The notes below the pieces were generated by a model. That model ran no database searches and had not been told where the DNA came from. It worked only from the letters and a program-made list of their open reading frames with translations. A stretch of 64,000 bases of DNA, from contig NZ_OY782495.1 in assembly GCF_963677715.1 (NCBI RefSeq), positions 1,602,001 to 1,666,000 of the forward strand. Direction: 5' to 3'. The translations under genes and the position numbers were made by a program. The stretch is from an uncultured Bacteroides sp. (lineage in GTDB: Bacteria; Bacteroidota; Bacteroidia; Bacteroidales; Bacteroidaceae). This document shows positions 34,801 through 44,161 of this stretch, in pieces; the stretch's first letter is position 1, and every line of letters begins with the position of its first letter.

Positions 34801-37800
34801 ATGAATAATCCCACTATACAAGAAGTACAAGATTGGGTATTGAAACTTCATGCCCAATGTGAAGAGGTTATGACCGGTGAAGAGCGTAAAGAACAACACA
34901 AGTACGCAACCATGATTCAGCGCCCAAGCGATAAAGTCTTTTTATCGAAGATGCTCGATGAATCGTCGCAAATTCGTGATAACAAGAAACTGGCCAAACG
35001 CATTAATATCCTAATTGAAAGGTATGGAGTACCCGAATTTTTGAATAAAAGAGATACCTTGCTATTCAAGATGTATCACTCCTTCGGACACCATTTCAGT
35101 ACGATAGCCATCCCCATTATCAAGAAACGTCTCCGGATGGATACTGCTAAAGTTATCATCAACGAAGAACGTCCCAAATTAACCAAACATCTGGCCACGC
35201 GTTTTCATCAAAAGATCGGGCAGAACGTAAACCTGTTGGGCGAAGTTGTATTAGGCAACAAAGAAGCCGATCATCGATATTTTCATTATCTGGAAGCAAT
35301 TGAATCGCCAGATATTAATTATATCTCAGTAAAAATATCAGGAATCTATGCCCAAACGCATGCGTTGAATTATAGAGAAAGTTTTCCTGAACTCGTACTG
35401 CGCATGTCCGCACTATATCAGAAAGCCATCGACTTTCCTTATGTGGACGAGGACGGAATAAAAAGGCCTAAGTTTATCAACCTGGACATGGAGGAGTATA
35501 AAGACACTCACTTCACCATGCGCTTGTTTAAGGAAGTACTCAGTAAACCGGAATTTAAGAACTATTCAGCAGGAATCGTGATACAAGCCTATCTGCCTGA
35601 CGCTTACGGTTTCCAAACCGAACTGTTGGAGTTTGCAAAGAAAAGGGTGGCCGAGGGCGGTGCTCCTGTAAAAATGCGCCTCGTAAAAGGCTGTAATCTT
35701 GAAATGGAAAGTGTTACTTCCTCACTGCGTGGATGGCCCAACCCTATTCGCTCCTCGAAAGTAGAGGTAGATGCCAATTATCTGCACTTGCTCGAAAGAG
35801 CTTTATTGCCTGAGAATGCAGCCTGCCTCCATATAGGAGTAGCTTCGCACAACCTCTTCACCATTGCCTATGCTTACTTATTAAGTCAAAAGTACGGTTC
35901 CACCCAATACATGACTTTCGAGATGCTCGAAGGTATGGCCAACCATCTTTGGCGGGCACAATCCAATTTAGGCAATCGGGTAATTCTCTATACGCCGGTA
36001 GTGAAAGACGAACATTTTCTCAATGCAGTGTCTTACCTGGTTCGCCGTCTCGATGAAAATACCGGGCCCGAAAACTTCCTCTCCTACTCTTTCAACCTAA
36101 AACCGGGCAGTAAAAGCTGGACTTTCTTAGAAAAGCAATTCGAAGAAGCTTATCAGATGAAAGATAAGATTACCCACTCTCCTACCCGAACGCAAGATCG
36201 TAACAAACCCTATACACCGGTTGCCCCTGCCGACAATCTAACCAACGAGCCGGATACAGACTTCGATTTGCCACAAAACCAACAATGGGTAGAAGGCATT
36301 ATCAGTAAGTGGAAAAAAGGAAAAGAGGAAGAACCTACCGTCTTGCCATTGCAGATAGGAACTGAGACAGTGGTTACCGAGAAGAGACATGTTTACCTGG
36401 ATCGTTGCCTGAATGACGAAGTGAGAGTATGTGAGATGTCTCAAGCTAACACAGAACAGATAAAGAAAATAATCGCCATTGCCGATGTCGACCCTGCAGC
36501 CTGGCGACAAACAACATTGGCCAAGCGACATGAAATAATGCATGCAGCAGCCAACAACTTAGCTGCGATGCGGGGCGACTTAATCGGTTGCATGTGTGCC
36601 GTGACCGGCAAAACCGTGACAGAAGGTGATGTGGAAGTTTCGGAAGGCATAGACTATGCACGCTTTTATACGACTTCCATGAAAAATATCGAAGCGCTGA
36701 AGGATGTTACCATCACACCAAAAGGAACAATCCTGGTCATTTCTCCATGGAACTTCCCCTGTGCTATTCCTATTGGCGGCATATCAGCGGCACTGGCCGG
36801 CGGAAACACCGTTATTCTAAAACCGGCTACCGTGGCGGCACCTGTGGCGTGGATGTTTGCCCAAGCTTTTTGGAAAGCAGGCGTACCTAAGGAGGCACTT
36901 CAGGTAGTGATAACCGACAGAGAGGCACTCAAAGTGCTTACCACAGCACCACAAATAAAACACATTATTCTAACCGGTGGCACGGAGACGGCGCTCAGCA
37001 TCGCTAAAGCCAATCCGGCAACACCGTTATCAGCCGAAACCGGAGGCAAGAATGCCATTATCCTCACTGCCTCGGGAGACAGAGATCACGCCATTATGAA
37101 TGTGGTAACTTCTGCCTTTGGCAATGCCGGACAGAAATGTTCCGCCTGCTCCTTATTATTGGTAGAGCGATCAGTGTACGATGATCCTTCATTCAAAGAG
37201 AAGCTGATTGATGCAGCCACCAGCATGAAAGTAGGTAGTGTATGGAATCCGGGCAATGTAGTAGGCCCTATGATTACCAATGAGAACGAGAAACTGCTGA
37301 AAGCCCTTACACTTGAAGCGGGCGAAGAGTGGTTGGTTGCCCCCCACTTCCTCGACAAAAAGAAATACTTCCTTGCTCCTACCATCAAATGGGGAGTGAA
37401 ACCGGGAAGTTATTCCTTCTGCACAGAACTATTCGGCCCTATGCTTAGCGTTGTATGCATTGAGAATCTAAAAGAAGGCATTCGGTTGGTAAATAGTCTC
37501 GACTACGGACTTACCTCTGGCCTACAGAGTTTGGATGAAGACGAACAAGCACTTTGGAGAAAGAATATAGAGGCGGGCAATCTTTATATCAATCGAGGCA
37601 TCACAGGCGCTATTGTCAATCGCCAACCATTCGGTGGTATGAAGTTGTCTGCCTTTGGTGGCGGGCTAAAAGCCGGAGGCCCCAACTATTGCACCTCTTT
37701 CGTTAACATAGCAGATAAGGGAGCAAAGGAAGAACTCCTGAATAATTACGACGAAATTCTCCGTAGTAAGTTCTTTTCAACCAAAGAGATGAGCAAACTT

Positions 37801-38232
37801 TATGGAGAACAAAACCTGTTTCATTACATCCCTGTTGATAGCATCGCACTCAGGCTATTTCCTGATGACGACGCAGACGATGCCTTAGTAATTTATATAG
37901 CATGCAAATTACTCGGAGTTATACCAACGATCAGTGTAATACCAGGCGATCATCGAATTGCTCGGCTAAAAAAACTAGTCCCCTCCGTGAAAGAAGAATC
38001 CCTCGAAGAATTTATGGACAGTATGCATCTATTTGAGCGCATACGTACCTGCTCGCCCAATATCCCGATGGAAATGTATGAGAGAGCAGCAAAAATTCAG
38101 AAACACATTGATACCTGTAAACCTCTACAAGAAGGGCGGGTGGAACTATTACATTACTTCAAGGAGCAAAGCATCTCATTCGAATACCACCGTTATGGCA
38201 GTATTACCGAGGCACCCTCTTGCGAGATATGA
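34801..38232 (+). CDS. putA: Bifunctional proline dehydrogenase / L-glutamate gamma-semialdehyde dehydrogenase
   Basis: This 1143-residue protein oxidises proline to glutamate in two steps. The FAD-dependent PRODH barrel covers about residues 90-460 (VKMRLVKGCNLEMES, YGSTQYMTFEMLEG). The NAD-dependent aldehyde dehydrogenase covers about 540-1020, with PWNFPCAIPIGGISAAL, TGGTETALSIAK, ETGGKNAIIL and catalytic Cys780 in GNAGQKCSACS. There is no N-terminal ribbon-helix-helix DNA-binding domain, so it is not self-regulating like E. coli PutA. About 110 residues follow the dehydrogenase and are of unclear function. It has its own promoter and a long leader. Confidence 0.95.
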   Translation: MNNPTIQEVQDWVLKLHAQCEEVMTGEERKEQHKYATMIQRPSDKVFLSKMLDESSQIRDNKKLAKRINILIERYGVPEFLNKRDTLLFKMYHSFGHHFSTIAIPIIKKRLRMDTAKVIINEERPKLTKHLATRFHQKIGQNVNLLGEVVLGNKEADHRYFHYLEAIESPDINYISVKISGIYAQTHALNYRESFPELVLRMSALYQKAIDFPYVDEDGIKRPKFINLDMEEYKDTHFTMRLFKEVLSKPEFKNYSAGIVIQAYLPDAYGFQTELLEFAKKRVAEGGAPVKMRLVKGCNLEMESVTSSLRGWPNPIRSSKVEVDANYLHLLERALLPENAACLHIGVASHNLFTIAYAYLLSQKYGSTQYMTFEMLEGMANHLWRAQSNLGNRVILYTPVVKDEHFLNAVSYLVRRLDENTGPENFLSYSFNLKPGSKSWTFLEKQFEEAYQMKDKITHSPTRTQDRNKPYTPVAPADNLTNEPDTDFDLPQNQQWVEGIISKWKKGKEEEPTVLPLQIGTETVVTEKRHVYLDRCLNDEVRVCEMSQANTEQIKKIIAIADVDPAAWRQTTLAKRHEIMHAAANNLAAMRGDLIGCMCAVTGKTVTEGDVEVSEGIDYARFYTTSMKNIEALKDVTITPKGTILVISPWNFPCAIPIGGISAALAGGNTVILKPATVAAPVAWMFAQAFWKAGVPKEALQVVITDREALKVLTTAPQIKHIILTGGTETALSIAKANPATPLSAETGGKNAIILTASGDRDHAIMNVVTSAFGNAGQKCSACSLLLVERSVYDDPSFKEKLIDAATSMKVGSVWNPGNVVGPMITNENEKLLKALTLEAGEEWLVAPHFLDKKKYFLAPTIKWGVKPGSYSFCTELFGPMLSVVCIENLKEGIRLVNSLDYGLTSGLQSLDEDEQALWRKNIEAGNLYINRGITGAIVNRQPFGGMKLSAFGGGLKAGGPNYCTSFVNIADKGAKEELLNNYDEILRSKFFSTKEMSKLYGEQNLFHYIPVDSIALRLFPDDDADDALVIYIACKLLGVIPTISVIPGDHRIARLKKLVPSVKEESLEEFMDSMHLFERIRTCSPNIPMEMYERAAKIQKHIDTCKPLQEGRVELLHYFKEQSISFEYHRYGSITEAPSCEI

Positions 38233-38260
38233 TTTGTATCTTAAGATGTAAGAAGTCTTT

Positions 38261-38530
38261 TTAATTAGCGGCATATTCCGGATGTCGCTTCAACCAAATA
38301 ACAGCATACGAACATGTAGCTTTGGCTTTAAGCCCCTGAGCAAGCGCATAGTCGTATGCTGTTTTCACTAAAGCTCCGGCTATGCCTTTGCCTTCAAACG
38401 GTTCCGGCACAATGGTATGAAGAATATCCAATCCGCCATCCGCAAGCTTATATTCCACATAAGCCGTCAATCCGTCTTGCTCCATCTCAAATCGATTCCT
38501 TTCGGAGAAATGTACTATTTCGTAATCCAT
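38261..38530 (-). CDS. Small GNAT-like N-acetyltransferase (YjdJ/PF14542 type)
   Basis: This 89-residue protein matches the compact Gcn5-related family: FEMEQDGLTAYVEYKLADGGLDILHTIVPEPFEGKGIAGALVKTAYDYA, with the GKGIAG acetyl-CoA loop, then ATCSYAVIWLKRHPEY at the C-terminus. Substrates of this family are unknown. It lies 27 bases downstream of the leftward amidotransferase gene, so the two may be co-transcribed, and it converges on putA. Confidence 0.85.
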   Translation of the reverse strand: MDYEIVHFSERNRFEMEQDGLTAYVEYKLADGGLDILHTIVPEPFEGKGIAGALVKTAYDYALAQGLKAKATCSYAVIWLKRHPEYAAN

Positions 38531-38557
38531 ATTATTATCCTTTCTACTATTAAGTAA

Positions 38558-39316
38558 TTAATGCTTTACAGGCATGGAACGAAAGAATTCGATCATAGCA
38601 GAATCGTTTCCTATGACCAAACCTTCGGGGTGAAATTGCACGGCAATTATACCATACTTATCCGACTCAAAAGCCTCTATCACTCCATCTGTAGCACGTG
38701 CCGTGACTTTGAATCCCGGAGCTACATCCTTTACCGCCTGATGATGAAAACTGTTCACCCTTAGCGAATCCTGTCCGCTTATACGGGCAAGATACGATTC
38801 AGGCGTTACATAAATGGTGTGTGTAGCTATCGCTTTGGGCAGTGTTTGTCGATGCGCAACATTCTTCACGGCATATTCCGACGGCAAGTCCTGATAAAGT
38901 GTTCCGCCGAAATAAACGTTGATAGCCTGCATGCCGCGGCAAATGCCTACCAAAGGAACATGTTCCTTTACGGAAAGCTTGATAACAGCCATATCAAACG
39001 AATCACGAGGCAGGTTCACTTCACCAAGCTTCGGAGAAGGAAGTTCATGATAACGGGCCGGATTTATATCTTCGCCACCGGGCAGAATCACTGCATCCAG
39101 AGTGCCTATCAACTTCGCCAAATGGTCTTCGTCTTGCATAAAAGGAATCAACACCGGAATATTTCCAACCTTCAAAACAGCATCGATATATGCTCGCGGC
39201 ACAGTTGTTTCACCGTTATTATACGTATCGGCAATACCAATCAGCCGATTTTGCTGAGCATTGATGCTCGTCAAACCGACGAACACCAAGCTCAATAATA
39301 AAATTATTTTTTTCAT
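38558..39316 (-). CDS. Exported class I glutamine amidotransferase-like hydrolase (peptidase C26, PuuD-like)
   Basis: The Met at 39316 opens a clean signal peptide (MKKIILLLSLVFVGLTSINA); Met codons further upstream, to 39394, would put unlikely residues before it. The mature protein has the catalytic Cys in VGICRGMQAINVYFGG, VNSFHHQAV, and a C-terminal QFHPEG with the catalytic His. The family hydrolyses gamma-glutamyl amides such as gamma-glutamyl-GABA, usually in the cytoplasm. A signal peptide would place this one in the periplasm, where gamma-glutamyl peptides or peptidoglycan-derived amides are possible targets. Confidence 0.88.
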   Translation of the reverse strand: MKKIILLLSLVFVGLTSINAQQNRLIGIADTYNNGETTVPRAYIDAVLKVGNIPVLIPFMQDEDHLAKLIGTLDAVILPGGEDINPARYHELPSPKLGEVNLPRDSFDMAVIKLSVKEHVPLVGICRGMQAINVYFGGTLYQDLPSEYAVKNVAHRQTLPKAIATHTIYVTPESYLARISGQDSLRVNSFHHQAVKDVAPGFKVTARATDGVIEAFESDKYGIIAVQFHPEGLVIGNDSAMIEFFRSMPVKH

Positions 39317-39406
39317 TCTCATTTGAATTAAAATCTTTTTCATTTCACATAAGCCCACTGAGCAGATAGAAATATAAACAGTACACTTCGGCACATTGTT
39401 CGTTTG

Positions 39407-42196
39407 CTACAATGTTAGTGATATTCTTCCGAATACATAGCGACCATTAAAGCCAAATTGCTGTCCGGTACGAGAATAAATGAAATATCCCGATCCAACA
39501 TTACTTCCTGTGGCTTTATCCGGATAGATATCAAACAAATTGTTAGCACCCACCGATAGCTTCAGACTTTTGTTAAAGTTATAACCCACTATCGCATCGG
39601 TCACCACCTTTGCACCGTATGTCTCCTGATCGGCTACCGTATTGGTGGCAGCATCTACCCGACCGAAATATACGTTTCGCAAAAGAAAATTCCATTTATA
39701 GGGAGAGTAGCTAAGGGATAAACTACTCTTCACACGAGGCACTGCCGATTCTATATAAATGCGACTGGCATCGTCCAGATAAGAAGATTCTTTTCCTGCC
39801 AGCAATCCCGAAGAATGTACATCGCCTACGATAGCCGTTTTAACAAGCGTTCCTGATAAGTCGGCCCGAAACAAGCCCGGCCCCACTCTCTTGTTGTATG
39901 AAAGTACCACATCAACGCCCTTTGTTTCCGTATCAATAGCATTGGCAAAAAAACGAGCACTCGAAGCTCCTGCCTGATTCAAAATGTTATAAATCTCTTT
40001 ATCCTGATCCGAAGCATCAGCTGCATTGCTACCCTTAAACTGTCCGGTATAGATCACCCGATTATCTATCCGTATGAAGTAACCGTCTACCGTAAGGTTA
40101 AAATCACCAAAGCGTCCGGTGAATCCAGCTGTATAATTATAAGATGTTTCCTCCTTCAAATCGGGTATACCCAACAACTTAGCTAGGCGACTGTCATTAC
40201 GAAAAGTGCCCGATGAGATAATTACTCCATCGGTAAACAAGCTTGAGGTAGCACTAAAATAACGTTGATGAAGTGACGGAGCACGAAAGCCCGTGCTGGC
40301 CGAGCCGCGCAAAGCCCAATTATCGTTCAGCTTATAGCGTAAAGCCAACTTCCAGTTCAGCGTGGAGCCGAAGTCAGAATAATTTTCAAAACGAAGCGCT
40401 CCGGCAGCCAAGAACCTGGAAGTCAGGTTTATCTCCATATCCGTATAAGCAGCAACCGACGAGCGAGATACATTGACAGCATTTTCGGGTCGGAATCCGG
40501 GAAATGCCTGTGCACCCCCTGCATAGTTTTTTCCGTCGGCCGATTGCAAAGTTTGAATATCACCATTGGCATCCGAAACAAGAATATCATTCCCATTAGC
40601 ATCCGTACCTATTTTCAATGCCCGTCCATAGTCACGATAAGAGTTTTCATCGCCGGCAATAATCTGGTAGTTCTCATAACGATGTTCGCCGCCGAATGAC
40701 AAGTCAAACCCCGAGAGTAAGTCAAAATGACGATGAATATCCAGATTAGTTGTGTTTTGAGTAAAACGATATCCGCCATCCTCAAAACGTGTGGGAGATG
40801 CATCCAGCAAAGAAGCATTCAGCGTATTGGAAGTAACAAAATCAATGCTGTTTCTTCCGTAAGTGTTCGAAAAATCAATATCCCATTCTCCCTTTTTGCC
40901 GCGGATACCTGCCGATAAGGATTGATCTATGTTGTCGGTATCAATCAGCGGAAGAAAACCATCGGGATAGAGATACTCACTGTTTTGATTGAGCTGCGCC
41001 GGTTGCCGACGGAAAGCGGCCGATTCTCCTTTCCTATAGTTCAAGCCACCAAAAGAGTAGAATTCGGCATGCTCCGATAGCGGCAAGCTGGAGTTAAAGA
41101 AAAGAGCACCGCCTCTGTTTTTTGACTGACCAATGCGCGATACATAGTCGGCTCTGGTTTTGCCCAAACGAGCAAGTTCCACATCAGTCACATCTACCCC
41201 TGTAGGGTTAGCATAGCGATCCGGGAAATTATAGTCTTTAAATATAGTACCGGTAAATTCTTTCTGACGGTTAGTAGGATCGCGGAAATCATACGACCCG
41301 CTCAGATTAATGAAACCACCCTGCTTGCCAAGCTTAAAACCCATATTAGCATTAGCCTGTACCGTTTCACCATCCATCGTCCCTTCTGAATTTTTTGAAA
41401 GATAACCGCCTGAAGTCAAGTCCACTCGCCCATCGTTCGTGTTATCTTCCAGAATGATGTTAATTACCCCCGCTATCGCATCCGAGCCATATTGTGCCGA
41501 AGCACCGTCCCGCAATATTTCTATACGTTTAATAGAGGCCACAGGGATAGCATTCAGGTCTGTGCCGACAGATCCCTTACCAAACGTTCCGTTTATATTG
41601 ACAAGTGACGTAGTGTGCCTGCGTTTACCATTAATAAGTACTAATACCTGGTCAGGCCCCAATCCGCGCAAAGAAGCCGGATCAATGTGATCCGTTCCAT
41701 CACTGATTACCTGCGTGTTCGAGTTAAATGAAGGCACTACATAATTCAGTAACTGATTCAAATTAACCTGAGCAGACTCTTTAAAAACCTTCCGGTCAAT
41801 CACATCTACCGGATTAAGCGATTCAAGTCGAGACCGGGGTTGCGCCCGGGAGCCCACTACCACCACTTCATCCAAATCCTCACCGTCGTCATCCAGCAGA
41901 AAGTTCTGTTCCAAATCTTCCTGCCCCCGAACGCTAAGATTTTTCTGCAACTGTTTATATCCTATATAACTAACCTTGAGCGTATAGCTTCCTTTGCCCA
42001 AGCGGAGAGTATAATTACCCTCAGCATCCGTAATCGTACCTACGTTGGTACCAACTACCTGCACCGTTGCTCCCGGCAAGGCCTCATTCTTATCACTCAC
42101 TTTACCATGAATTCTACTCTGCTGCGCAAAAGCAGTTCCGGTAACCAGTAGAAAAACAAATAATCCTGCAATCTTCTTTCCAAACATTCTTTTCAT
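39407..42196 (-). CDS. TonB-dependent outer-membrane receptor
   Basis: This 929-residue receptor starts at the ATG at 42196 (MKRMFGKKIAGLFVFLL signal peptide); an upstream TTG at 42205 is less likely. It has a carboxypeptidase-regulatory-like domain (IHGKVSDKNEALPGATVQVVGTN), a plug with LDEVVVVGSRAQPRSRLESLNPVDVI and RIEILRDGASAQYGSDAIAGVINIIL, and a barrel ending GRYVFGRISLTL. It lacks a SusD partner, so it may import a siderophore, vitamin, metal complex or small glycan. The exported amidotransferase gene follows 90 bases downstream and could share its transcript. Confidence 0.92.
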   Translation of the reverse strand: MKRMFGKKIAGLFVFLLVTGTAFAQQSRIHGKVSDKNEALPGATVQVVGTNVGTITDAEGNYTLRLGKGSYTLKVSYIGYKQLQKNLSVRGQEDLEQNFLLDDDGEDLDEVVVVGSRAQPRSRLESLNPVDVIDRKVFKESAQVNLNQLLNYVVPSFNSNTQVISDGTDHIDPASLRGLGPDQVLVLINGKRRHTTSLVNINGTFGKGSVGTDLNAIPVASIKRIEILRDGASAQYGSDAIAGVINIILEDNTNDGRVDLTSGGYLSKNSEGTMDGETVQANANMGFKLGKQGGFINLSGSYDFRDPTNRQKEFTGTIFKDYNFPDRYANPTGVDVTDVELARLGKTRADYVSRIGQSKNRGGALFFNSSLPLSEHAEFYSFGGLNYRKGESAAFRRQPAQLNQNSEYLYPDGFLPLIDTDNIDQSLSAGIRGKKGEWDIDFSNTYGRNSIDFVTSNTLNASLLDASPTRFEDGGYRFTQNTTNLDIHRHFDLLSGFDLSFGGEHRYENYQIIAGDENSYRDYGRALKIGTDANGNDILVSDANGDIQTLQSADGKNYAGGAQAFPGFRPENAVNVSRSSVAAYTDMEINLTSRFLAAGALRFENYSDFGSTLNWKLALRYKLNDNWALRGSASTGFRAPSLHQRYFSATSSLFTDGVIISSGTFRNDSRLAKLLGIPDLKEETSYNYTAGFTGRFGDFNLTVDGYFIRIDNRVIYTGQFKGSNAADASDQDKEIYNILNQAGASSARFFANAIDTETKGVDVVLSYNKRVGPGLFRADLSGTLVKTAIVGDVHSSGLLAGKESSYLDDASRIYIESAVPRVKSSLSLSYSPYKWNFLLRNVYFGRVDAATNTVADQETYGAKVVTDAIVGYNFNKSLKLSVGANNLFDIYPDKATGSNVGSGYFIYSRTGQQFGFNGRYVFGRISLTL

Positions 42197-42369
42197 AACG
42201 AACAACCTTTAAATTCAGTTAATTTTCATGCCGTAAAGATATGGAAACAAAATTAAATATAAAGTACATTAAATGTGGTATTTTTATAGCATATGTATGG
42301 TATAAAGTTAAATTCAACATCTATTTGATCTACCACATGTATGTTAGACCAACTTAATAGTATTATTAG

Positions 42370-42400
42370 TTGCATTCTTCAAAGAAACTAAGTATCTTTA
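42370..42400 (+). promoter_or_regulatory. Promoter of the second HU-like gene
   Basis: TTG at 42370-42372 and TATCTTTA at 42393-42400 are 20 bases apart. TTGCAT and AGTATCTTTAT are identical to the promoter of the first HU-like gene, suggesting common control or a shared origin. The leader to the start codon is about 180 nt. Confidence 0.6.
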
Positions 42401-42440
42401 TCGGAAAATATAATCAGTCATACAAATGAAGTTTATCCAT

Positions 42441-42514
42441 CACACAGCTGTGTGACTAAGATCATTCATTTGTGTGATCAATATCATCCAACTGGGTGAC
42501 TTAGTATGTTTCGT
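42441..42514 (+). repeat. Three 22-base phased repeats in the second HU leader
   Basis: TGTGTGAC at 42449, TGTGTGAT at 42471 and TGGGTGAC at 42493 start exactly 22 bases apart, about two helical turns. The first two full units agree at 16 of 22 positions. The first copy is part of a perfect 14-base palindrome, cacacagctgtgtg (42441-42454). The arrangement looks like a row of protein-binding sites on one DNA face. Confidence 0.6.
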
Positions 42515-42587
42515 ATAAAAAACGCTTAAGATACCCGTCAAAAATAGATAACCTAAATAGAAACTAACCATAATAAACGCAGAGACT

Positions 42588-43190
42588 ATGTCAGCAATGT
42601 ATGACCTTGTAGAAAAGCCCAACCCTAAAGGCGACGGCGAAAAGCAACAACTTTACCCACGTATCGTATCAAGCGGTACCATATCCACCGAGAAACTTAT
42701 CGAGCGAATATCAGGAGCCTGTTCTCTGACTCCGGGAGACCTGAAAGGTGCCATCGTCGAACTAACCCATGCCATCTCAGAATATCTCAAAGACGGCTTC
42801 ACCGTAGAATTGGGTGAACTGGGTTATTTTTCGCCACGTATCAAAGGCCGTGGAGTAAACAATAAAAAAGAAATCCGCTCCACCTCCATTTACTTCGACA
42901 ATGTCAACTTTCGCGCCAGTAAAAAGATACGCCAAAGCCTTTATGCCCCATTGGAACGTGCCCAATACGGCTTTCAGAAATCATCGAACAGCAGTCGGGA
43001 AAAACGCAGAGCACAGTTAGAAACATTTCTCGACAAGAATGCCTTCATCACCCGCAGTGAATATACCCAACTCACCGGACTGTTGAAAAACAAAGCTCTC
43101 GAAGAGCTAAGAGCTCTCGAAGCTGAAGGTACACTTTGCACCCGCGGCAGAGGAAGCCATATCGTATTTATGAGAGTGGAGAATCGATAA
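42588..43190 (+). CDS. HU-like DNA-binding protein with C-terminal winged-helix-like domain (HU-HIG type), paralogue
   Basis: At 200 residues it is the same length as the protein at 2325-2927 and is similar along its whole length: YPRIVSSGTIS, GFTVELGELGYFSP, KKEIRSTSIYFDNVNFRAS, then FITRSEYTQLTGLLKNKALEEL and GRGSHIVF. Residues 1-125 form the HU fold and about 145-195 the winged-helix-like end. There is no VirE gene beside this copy. Probable role is DNA binding with local or chromosome-wide effects; its targets are unknown. Confidence 0.88.
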   Translation: MSAMYDLVEKPNPKGDGEKQQLYPRIVSSGTISTEKLIERISGACSLTPGDLKGAIVELTHAISEYLKDGFTVELGELGYFSPRIKGRGVNNKKEIRSTSIYFDNVNFRASKKIRQSLYAPLERAQYGFQKSSNSSREKRRAQLETFLDKNAFITRSEYTQLTGLLKNKALEELRALEAEGTLCTRGRGSHIVFMRVENR

Positions 43191-43350
43191 AAGACCTCGG
43201 TGAAAATTAAATACAATATATTCTCTGTTAAACAAAAAGAAAAACGCTTCGATTTATTTACAGATAAGAGATAGAGCTAATACTGGAAAACAAAACAATT
43301 GGTGAGTTGAATAAAGAAAGCAAATTTAAGACGAAGTATGTTCCGTCTCC

Positions 43351-43962
43351 TTACCGTTTAAGAAAATTCATTAAAAAAGAAAGCAAAGGAATATAGATGT
43401 CTAATTGATGGTTGGATTTTAACCGTTTACGGATTAAGGACATGGCCCAGTTATATCGATTACGTACCATTTGTTCACTGATAGATAAGGAATGGGCCGT
43501 TTCTTGTTGCGAATAATCTTCTTTCCAGCGACGAATAAATATTTGCCGGGTCATTTGAGGCATCTCCTCAATAGCTTTATCAATAAGGAGATGAATCTCT
43601 TTCACCTGTAATTCTTCCATAATATGCGTGTATGAGATTTCATTTTCTACCTGATCTACGTTGCAGTCCGATATATTTTTCTGTTGTGCATAAAGTGATC
43701 GATAATAGGTGTTGACGAAAAAAGAGAAGTGTTTATATAAAAATGATTTAGCCGAATCATCCTCATTTGCCTTTATCGCTTCCGGTTTTGTCCAGATACT
43801 GATCCAAAAATGCTGAACAATATCGGCTGATGATTCTTTGTCTCCCGTATAAGTGTAGGCTAAATTATAAAATAGACGTTTATATCTCTTGTAGAGTTCA
43901 TTAAAGGCATTCTCCTCCTTCTGATAAATCGCTTCCAATAATGCTTTGTCGGACAATTGCAT
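43351..43962 (-). CDS. ECF-type RNA polymerase sigma factor
   Basis: This 203-residue protein has sigma region 2 (FNELYKRYKRLFYNLAYTYTGDKESSADIVQHFWISIW) and region 4 (MTRQIFIRRWKEDYSQQETAHSLSISEQMVRNRYNWAMSLIRKRL). ECF factors of this Bacteroidetes group act with FecR anti-sigma proteins and STN-bearing SusC receptors to switch on a PUL. Here it faces away from the FecR gene at 44162 across a 199-base gap, whereas most such pairs are co-directional. It likely drives the SusC gene at 45361. Confidence 0.92.
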   Translation of the reverse strand: MQLSDKALLEAIYQKEENAFNELYKRYKRLFYNLAYTYTGDKESSADIVQHFWISIWTKPEAIKANEDDSAKSFLYKHFSFFVNTYYRSLYAQQKNISDCNVDQVENEISYTHIMEELQVKEIHLLIDKAIEEMPQMTRQIFIRRWKEDYSQQETAHSLSISEQMVRNRYNWAMSLIRKRLKSNHQLDIYIPLLSFLMNFLKR

Positions 43963-44161
43963 AAATACTCCCTCCCTTAATTTTACCGCAAAAATAAGAG
44001 AGATTCATTAATACAAGATAACGAAAGGATGAATATCTTGCTACAACACCTTGTATTGGTACGAAACGAAAATGAAACAGGAAATTAACCGGTTTGTATA
44101 TAAAAAGAGGGCCTTACTTCCTTTTTATATATGAAAGTAAAATGAAACGTACTATAAAGTT

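Larger units (their letters stand above)
42197..42587. other. Divergent region between the TonB receptor and the second HU-like gene
   Basis: This 391-base gap holds the HU promoter (42370-42400), the phased leader repeats (42441-42500) and an inverted TGTGGTA/TACCACA pair (42274-42280 and 42331-42337) upstream of the HU promoter. No supported coding frame was seen in it. Confidence 0.6.

Noticed and set aside
2325-43190. A 40 kb mobile island bounded by the two HU-like genes
   Set aside because: No integrase, relaxase, flanking direct repeat or tRNA was found, and the interval contains housekeeping genes such as tcdA, putA and the efflux operon.
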